Shown piece by piece: positions 56,784 to 64,000 of a DNA stretch of 64,000 nt. The first letter of the stretch is position 1. Every line of letters begins with the position of its first letter. The position numbers were made by a program, and so were the translations under genes. The notes beneath the pieces were generated by a model. That model did no database searches and was not told where the DNA came from. It was given only the letters and a program-made list of their open reading frames with translations. The stretch comes from Clitopilus passeckerianus. Taxonomy: Eukaryota; Basidiomycota; Agaricomycetes; Agaricales; Entolomataceae. Where the stretch lies: positions 186,001 through 250,000 of the forward strand of contig CALYLX010000128.1 of NCBI GenBank assembly GCA_944990035.1, in the 5' to 3' direction.

Positions 56784-58310
56784 CTAGGGGTGGGAACCCT
56801 TTCCGACCGCTGGCCGTTTTGAATCTGACAAATGCTTCTGCCAATCCCTGTATGCTGCGTGAAGCAATAAGACGAACGCCTGGCTCTCTGGGCTGTGTTC
56901 TCCCTCTTTGAGGGGAACATTGAATGCGATAGGATCGACGGCACCCTGTACCCAGCCATCCTTGTCGATGTGGGCCTTGACGAAGGCTAATGCCTTGTCG
57001 GCCGCGAGTACGGGCTTTGAAACAGCGGAGGTGGCGTTAAAGGTAGCCATGCGATATGTGACAGAGGCTAGGAGAGCAGTAGCGGCAGTATCAGCGAATG
57101 ACAAGGGTCCGTCAATCACGTTAAGAATACTTCCATCCGTTTCCTGTGCAACATGAGGTCAGTTATTTTTATCATTGACAGCAAACGAGGCTAGCCATAC
57201 CTGTCTGGCCCATGCCGCGTCAGTGATTTCGCCGATCCACTGGGTAAGGTTAGTCTGGTGTCCAGTAAATCGATGTCCTTGCGAGGAATGATTGAATGTT
57301 TGAAGAACTCGAAGCATTCCTGCTGCCGCCCAAGCATTACCTAAGGGGAGGAGATATCAGTACGGCATTAATCGGCCCGTCAAAGTGTGGCGCACCAGTA
57401 GCCCAGTGAGTGTTATCTTGATAATTGCCCAAGGCTATATGTCTCCAGAGGCCGGAATCGTCCTTCAGTGCATCGCGATAGAGCCGGCATTGATCATAGG
57501 CTGTCTGCATTAGGTCACGTCCATCTTGGCCGCCTTGTAATGCGCCGTAGTATGCGATGAACGTAGGCACCATGTACACGAAGTCAGCCCTGTGGGAATC
57601 TCGAGTCAGGACACGTTCTTTTTACAGGAACTAAAGTTTTACCAGAGCTGGACCTGGTCCTCACGGTGTGAAATGGCCCCTGTATTTGACCGGGGTACTT
57701 GAGTTAGAAGGTGGCGAAGTTGACCACTTGCAGCGTCCGCAAAGACGTCCGATTTCTTGTCTTGCCTTGTGTAGTTGGCTAGAAGAACTGCTACACCAAT
57801 GCCTGCAAAGTACAAAAGTGACGTCAGCGGCGAACTCAGGCCGGTAGAGACTTCACGGACTGGCAGGATCTGCAGCGGAACCCTGGTTTGCAATCAAAGG
57901 GAGGGAGTCGGCTGGCTTGTTCGATATGGTGCTGACATGCGGAATTTAGTAGGCACGTTCGTGACAGGAAGGGTGAAAACATTTTTGCCTACTTTGCAAC
58001 AATGGTCAAGACATCTGATGCATTGTACGTGGAATTTAGCCGCGACGGCGGAGGAAACGCGGACTGTTGGAAAACGGATAGGGCTGGCCAGAAAACTTCC
58101 GTGAGGGCTTCTGCAGCTGTTCCGAGCTCCCAACTGCATGCAAAGGATGAGTACCAAATAACACTACTATCTCTTTGATCGAACGCACCTTGCTTTCGCA
58201 CTCTCTAAAAGCCCTGCTCGCACATTTGCAATCGTCTGGTTTGAAAAGCCAGTTTGAACTGGTGCAAGTGCTCGCGAGGCGAGTAAAAGGCCTTTAATCC
58301 AAGGGGCCAT
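56784..58310 (-). CDS. Secreted six-hairpin glycosidase, GH105-like
   Basis: Predicted extracellular hydrolase with an alpha6/alpha6 barrel. GH105 enzymes act on unsaturated sugars left by pectin lyases. The start at 58310 gives MAPWIKGLLLASRALAPVQT, a possible short signal peptide. Further blocks: SWELGTAAEALTEVFWPALS, SPLTSLLYFAGIGVAVLLAN, SHREDQVQLW joined to ADFVYMVPTFIAYYGALQGG (the conserved xxxFVYMVPPFLAYYG of the family), DDSGLWRHIALGNYQDNTHW, ATGNAWAAAGMLRVLQTF, and a late GPLSFADTAATALLASVTYR. The W-A-T-G-N-x-W-A-A-x-G-M segment is a hallmark of these hairpin glycosidases. The protein has about 420 residues and around six introns. Substrate is not certain; many fungal members of this subgroup are uncharacterised. 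Confidence 0.8.
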
Positions 58311-58427
58311 ATGGTTTAGAGAAAGAGGGCAGCATGTTTCGAAGCAATGTCAGGGTATTTATGGGGCCTCACCCGGTTTCTCGAAGATAATTTGATGACA
58401 TGATGAGCATATGGTTGATCTTCGGCC

Positions 58428-58915
58428 ATGGCGGAATCATCTTGGCAGGACTTGGGTACATTGGAGTTTGCTCGAAGTATTTCTTTGCACCCTAAATTCC
58501 AGATCGCGGATCCTCCGCCACATGGATCACAGTGGACTTTTCCTTGGCCACAACCTCACCCAGAGTCACCAGAGCAGTTGCATTGGTCGCCTGGCCATAT
58601 GCTAGCCACTTCACTGCGAACACATCCCATGATGCATGATGTCCACAAGGCGAACCTTCAGGGAGCAAAAAGGAACATCTGTCAGTGGAATATGACGAAA
58701 TGAAGGCCTATTTTCCCAAGGTTCCTGGGTTGCCTCGGGCAGTCCCCTGTCAGAGATTTCTCCGTGCGTTGGAGCGGGCCCAGATAATCATGAGAGTGGT
58801 AGCGGAAGCTTTGATCGCGCGTCAGATTCGAACAAGCGAGGAAGATGTATCAAGGGAAGCTTTTGCAAAACAGGGCCAAACAGCTTACCACAAGGCCTTG
58901 CTGACGGGCTGGTGA
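58428..58915 (+). CDS. Unrecognised small gene, splicing uncertain
   Basis: I do not recognise this gene. The 5' frame starts MAESSWQDLGTLEFARSISL at 58428. The 3' part is in another frame, with KKEHLSVEYDEMKAYFPKVP, then AVPCQRFLRALERAQIIMRV and VAEALIARQIRTSEEDVSRE, ending TAYHKALLTGW at 58915. The second part looks like real helical protein. No 50-60-base intron joins the two frames. The phase-correct options skip about 180-200 bases, from GTACATT near 58456 or GTATTT near 58475, to CACAAG or TTCAG near 58640-58665. A frameshift or an unseen first exon is also possible. It shares a short divergent promoter (117 bases) with the GH105-like gene. Confidence 0.45.
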
Positions 58916-58996
58916 AAGCGCGTTAGGCCACGGACAACCTCAATCTTCTCATTCTTTCTGACGACTCTGCACGCATCCAGGTCTGCTCGTTCAAGC

Positions 58997-61900
58997 ATGG
59001 ATGTAATCAGCAAAGTACGAAGCTTTCTGGAGTCATGGTCGAAAGGAGGAGAGGCAGACTGGTGCGCTCTCAGTTTATAGTTAAAAGGACCTGCCTGACC
59101 TGTGGCGTAGCCGACAATACCTCTTTACTCCCCATTGCAATGCTTTCGACTCCACATCCGCAGATATCTTGGCCACAGCATATAATACTATTGTATGCTC
59201 AGCGCTGCAGACATGGAGCCATACACCGGTGCTACAACCTCTGGTTGTGGTCGACTTCATTCAATCAGTCCTTAGTGGACTTCCGTCCTCTTCTTCGACG
59301 GCTTCGGGGACAAACGCCGTTACGGCCGCCTTTGGAGAAATTCTCGTTGATATGATATGGTCGATAGACGGAGAGCTGGACGAAAACTTAGCCGAGTGCA
59401 AGAGCACACTTGCCGCCTTGGGAGAGCACAGCGCTTCCGAGAGCATCAAACATAAATTGGAAGCACAGAAAACCTCCGCTGAAAGAGACAAAGAAGGGGT
59501 TCAAAAGATTGTTAAGCGGCTTCTTGTGAGTACCGAGTGTTGCATACGATTACGACTCCTCTTACGTTTACCTTAGGAACTTCGCCTCGTTGACCCGGCA
59601 TTATGCAGGGAGCGTCTCGATGCTGCAACTCTTGCAGGCGTTGGCCTTATACAGGATAAGACTGCCTTGGAAAAGAAGGAAATAAGAACAAGGACAGGAT
59701 TGTTGTGAGTTTCTGACCTTCCCTCATTCAACCGTACGCTCACAGCAACTTGACTAGCTATAAGCAAAACAAGTTCAACTTGCTCAGAGAGCAGTCCGAA
59801 GGTTACAGCAAGCTGATTGTTGAACTGGAGAGTAATCTTGGCCCGTCTCATTCACTATCGACTGGCCGTCCCACGGAGAGCTCCCTGACTATTGAATGTC
59901 GAGCTCGGCCTGTTTGGGAGAAAATCATCAGCCTCGTCGGCTACTTCGACCTTGATCCAAATCGTGCACTTGACCTCATTTTGGATGCCTTCTCAGTCCA
60001 TCTTGGGACTCATTGGAGTTTCTTCCTCATGCTCCTCTCCTTCTCTCCCTGGGTGGGCTCGCACGAACCTCGCGTCGAAGGCGGGATGAATGTCGATCTA
60101 CCTGTAGGTACCTTGCAGGGTAAATCTTTCGACGAAATTCTTGCTATTGCAAATGGAGACTCTTCCGCCTCACCTACCGCTGGCTTTAATTCGCATGTAT
60201 TGGCACAAGTCCTTGGTTTCAAGTTCAGTTATTATCAGGTTTGCATCGACCCTTTCTTCTTGGGGACTGGTAGCTAAATCATCTCTAGAATCAAGAAATT
60301 CCCGAGCTGGTTCCAAAAAACCTCTATATGACAACAGCAATCTTAATCCGTGAAGGTTTTATCACCTTGGAGGATATTTATCCGCATGTATGTCCTATTT
60401 CTGATTGGGTGTTGTGGCCTAATTGACAGCCTCCTAAAGCTGTATCCTATGGACGAGGACATGGGTAAAACTCGGGAGGAGTATAATAGCGAGGTCCAAT
60501 CTCGAATTGTTGGAGCTAAAGTCAGTCAATTAGCCATGGCCGGGCCACTCGAATCTTCTGGCCCAAGCCCAAAAGCAAAGCCTACTCCCTCTACCCCTGC
60601 ACCTGAGACCAAGAAAGCCCCGGCACTCAAAGAGCTCAACCAAAAGGCAGGATTACTTGCAAGCCTCCTTGCGGTCGGGGCGGTCGAGCCTGCCATTGCA
60701 ATCCTCACTAAATTCCCCTGGCTTGTTGACAGCCACCCCGAAATTGCAGACCTCTTGATCCGGGTCCTCAATCATTCCATCGCCCGTTTGTATGAGCAAA
60801 CCGTGATGTCTGAGGAAAGGAACCCAGGCTTTTCTCAACCCAGAGCACGATACGGAAAGACAGGCGTCATACCCCCTCCAGTTCGGAAACCGTCATTGAC
60901 ACTATGCGCCCCAACACCTCCAAGTACTAGCACTACCGAATTCGTCTTCTTCTTCCCAGATTGGGTCAAGCGAGTGCCAATCTGCACTGGATTGAGCGAC
61001 TTGATGGACGTCGCAGAACCTCTCATGAAGTTCATCGGCGTCCATCTCCACCGTGACAACCCCCTGATGACTCGCCTTGTTCGGCTTGGAAAGCACCATG
61101 TGCTGTCGACAGTGGGTGACTTCTAAAACACTTTCGAAAGGTCGCCACTGACATCCCTTTAGATGCCCGAGCAAACAAATAAGGCCGCCAATGAACTACC
61201 TAATCAAGAGGACCCAGTGCTGGTTTTCTGGCTTAAGATCCTGCGGGCGTATCTCCTCCCATCCCTCTCCCTTGTTCGGGGAAATGCCGTATGCCAGGTT
61301 GAGATCTGGTATCTCCTCAAGAACTATGAATTGAGTACAAGATGGCGCTTATATGGAGAATGGAAAACAGCCATGTACAACTCTCACCCAGAACTACGGA
61401 TTCGTCGAATTCAAGCAGAGCGTGAATCAAAAGGCATCCTGCGACGCCTGTCTCTCCAGACAGTCAATTCCCTTGCAGGGCAAGCAGGGAAACTGGCGCA
61501 CTCCAACCCCTGCATTTACTTCAGCAACGCAGTTGGCCAGGTCATGGCATATGACAACCTGGCGGAAGTTGTGATTCTTGGCCTGCGTCATTCTACTCAC
61601 ATGGATCTCGATGTTCTTGTGTTCATCTTGTTGGATGCATTGGCAAATCCGAACAAAGATCGTTTGAAAGAGGATGGGGTGAATATCTCTGATTGGTTGC
61701 AAAGTAAGTTTTATGTCAAATCCGTCGGAATGATGCTTACAATGTATCAGGTCTTGCCTCCTTCACTGGCATGCTTTTCAAAAGGTTCCAGACAACCTTA
61801 ACCCCGCTCTTGACATACATCGTGAACCAGTTGTTTAAAGGACAGACTACCGAGCTCCTTGTTCTCCAACAGTTGATTTGGAACATGGCTGGCATTGAGC

Positions 61901-64000
61901 CCCTCCCCACACTCTCTGACGATCAAATCACGGCCATGGCTGGAGGTCCATTACTTCGCATCGAAGCTCTGGCTTCCAGTACGCGTGGTGCTCTAGCCGA
62001 CCTCACCGACAACACTCTTCATACAGCTACTCTCAGGCTTGGTCGGAGCTTGCTTGATTCGGGCTTAGCTTTGCCTCTGCTCATCCAGGTGGCCCAATTG
62101 CGAGAGTCATGTGTATTTACTGCATCGGCGACGCATCTCAAATCTCTGGGTAGTCTCTATGACACGGTGGGTTTGGCCGCATTTGTGGTTTCTTCTGGGA
62201 TCACGCTCTGATACATTCACCCAGACCCATGGCGTTTTACTCCAGTACTTGGAACTACTGAGCTCGTCGCATGCTGTGACGCCAGAAGATTACGAAACGA
62301 AGCTTCTGCCTTCTATAGGAGAATTGGGTGAAGTCTATGGGATCTCCGCCCCAATCTGCATGCAGATACTTCGGCCTGTACTTCATCATAAGCTTCTTGT
62401 AGGTTTCTTAATTCTTTCCTACTCCCTCGCCCTTATGTCTGAGCCGTCAATCAACAGAAGTTAGCGCTGGAGCAGCACGCCAGAGAAAGAATTGCAGGCG
62501 AGGAAGCCGAAAAGCGACTCAAAGCGGCACTTACAGCTAAGAGAGAGCCCGTTACGTCCCGGACAGCATCCCCATCATCGAACAACGCTACTGCTGACAC
62601 ATCATCTGAATCCAAACTTCAAGCTGAAGATTTAAGCGGACAGAAAGACGAGGTTATGGCGGATGCCGAACATGCTCTGTCGTCCACGCCGCCAGTGCCG
62701 GAGGTATGAAAGATAGAGTCCGGATACATGTCCTTGTAGACTCAGTCCGATTGCAGAGCCCTTGGATTCCAGACCTTGCTGCCCTTTTTGATGACGTGAG
62801 GAAGATTGCTCCAGGCAACAGTTTCGATATTATTGGGTTTGTCGCATCTCCAGTACGCCCAGAACATTCACTGACATTTACCTTAGACCCGGTTTCTACA
62901 CTACTTTCTGGCAGCTTTCGACTTACGACCTATCCCCGCCGTCTACGAGATACGATCAACATATCAACGCCCTCATGCAGCAAAGCAAAGCAGCGGACGC
63001 GGCATTCGCCGAAGCGGATCGCTCAAGAGATCGAAGCCAACGAGCTGGTGCCCAAGCACATCGCAATCGCAGAGATCACTTCAACAAAGTCTCCTCCAAC
63101 CTGACGCGAGAATTCCGAGAGCAAACCTGTTCTCGAGCATTCACCTTGAAACGACTTACACGAGAGAAACCCCATTGGTTTGCACATGGTAAGCAACCCC
63201 CACGCTCAACAACTACCTCTACTTACTCTATCCTCAGCACCGAAAGCACTACCGCTTGTCAACGCAGTCATCGAATATTGCCTACAACCTCGATGCGTCA
63301 TATCCCCCATGGATGCGGACTTTTGTGCCCAGTTCATAAAAGTACTGCACACTCAAGGAACCCCAGGTTTCCATACGTTGATGTGCTATGACAGGGTCAG
63401 TCGGCCATGATTGACCAAACCTCAATACTGATGATCTTTCTTCAGCTGCTTGGTGATCATGTTAAAGTCGTGTTGTTCTCCTGCAGTGAATACGAGGCAC
63501 ACAATTATGGTAAATGCAGCCCCTGGCAGAGTCTGGTGACCGCTAACATCATCCCTAGGACGGTTCCTTCTTGGTATCCTCCAGGACTTGCACAAGTGGC
63601 ATAAGGACGAAGCACTGTATCTTGCTGACAATCGGACGAAAATTGGGGGCAAACCTTCATACAATCCTGGGATGCAACGATCCTGGTCTAATAAGGCGGT
63701 GACTCTGGATAGCCTTCTAAACTGGGGCGATTTCCAGAAGGTTTTGCGCAAGTGGCACAAAAAACTTGCAAAGGTGTGTTTAATTCCGGCTCCAGCGCGA
63801 ACGTATCATCAATCATCTCAAATCCAGTGCTTCCTCGATTGCCTGCAAACCGGGGAATATATGCATGTGTACAACACAATCATCGTACTGAAGGAACTTT
63901 TGCCTGTGCTCCCACTCTCCGCCGTCGCTCTCACCGGTTCAGACATAGATTCTGCTATTGAGAGTCTAATAAAGACGGAGACCCGTGGTGATATCAAGAC
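58997..64000 (+). CDS. THO2: THO complex subunit 2 (Tho2/THOC2), N-terminal part
   Basis: Tho2 is the scaffold of the nuclear THO/TREX complex, which couples transcription to mRNA packaging and export. About 1,400 residues are visible and the gene runs off the right edge. Landmarks: KIISLVGYFDLDPNRALDLI with FSVHLGTHWSFFLMLLSF; FKFSYYQIQEIPELVPKNLY; GFITLEDIYPHLYPMDEDM; LASLLAVGAVEPAIAILTKF; DWVKRVPICTGLSDLMDVAE; YELSTRWRLYGEWKTAMY; GILRRLSLQTVNSLAGQAGK, THMDLDVLVFILLDALAN, and QYLELLSSSHAVTPEDYETK. The pattern LYGEWK, the MDLDVLxFIxxDAL helix and the later SREKxHWF-type block (TREKPHWFAH) are typical of THOC2. The start is provisional: ATG at 58997 (MDVISK) fits if a GTACGA..AAAAG intron of about 80 bases joins it to DLPDLWRSRQYLF. 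Roughly ten introns lie within the window, all leaving the frame open. Confidence 0.9.

Overview
This is chromosomal DNA from a filamentous basidiomycete, almost certainly an agaricomycete. Genes are dense and lie on both strands, cut by many introns of about 45-80 bases with GTRNGT donors and YAG acceptors. The membrane-protein families DUF6533, DUF6534 and DUF6741, a Plavaka-type DNA transposon and two fungal cytochromes P450 all point to mushroom-forming fungi. Coding models below were built by hand from family motifs and splice signals. Where a start or junction is uncertain, the entry says so.

Layout. 1-9.6 kb: a secreted GH35 beta-galactosidase (cut by the window edge), hexokinase, a mitoribosomal protein with a superoxide-dismutase fold, the oligosaccharyltransferase subunit Ost2/DAD1, a five-exon DUF1748 microprotein and the glycerophosphocholine acyltransferase Gpc1. 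9.9-24.7 kb: the tRNA adenosine deaminase Tad1, a DUF6534 receptor-like protein, a P450, the COMPASS subunit Shg1, uroporphyrinogen decarboxylase Hem12 (divergent from Shg1 over 199 bases), Cdc14 phosphatase and a second P450. 25-36 kb: an APSES/ankyrin MBF-type cell-cycle regulator, mitoribosomal uL24m, an ENT nucleoside transporter, a small SnoaL-like protein, DUF6741 and DUF6533 proteins. 36-48.5 kb: the replication-checkpoint mediator Mrc1/claspin, a small membrane protein, tafazzin, and two tandem vacuolar-type Ca2+/H+ exchangers. 48.6-55.8 kb: a Plavaka transposon with an apparently unbroken transposase, a second unbroken gene, and a regularly spaced repeat array on its right flank. 55.8-64 kb: an unrecognised serine-rich protein next to the element, a secreted GH105-like hydrolase, an unrecognised small gene, and the N-terminal ~1,400 residues of the THO complex subunit Tho2, which runs off the right edge.

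Most genes are housekeeping and unrelated to each other; there is no biosynthetic cluster. The links worth noting are regulatory. The MBF-type gene carries six copies of the MBF recognition core ACGCGT within about 1 kb of its own promoter and 5' end. The start of the S-phase checkpoint gene MRC1 carries three. The longer palindrome CGACGCGTCG or its core GACGCGTC recurs eight times across the window. Three introns appear to use GC-AG borders. No tRNA, rRNA or CRISPR array was found.
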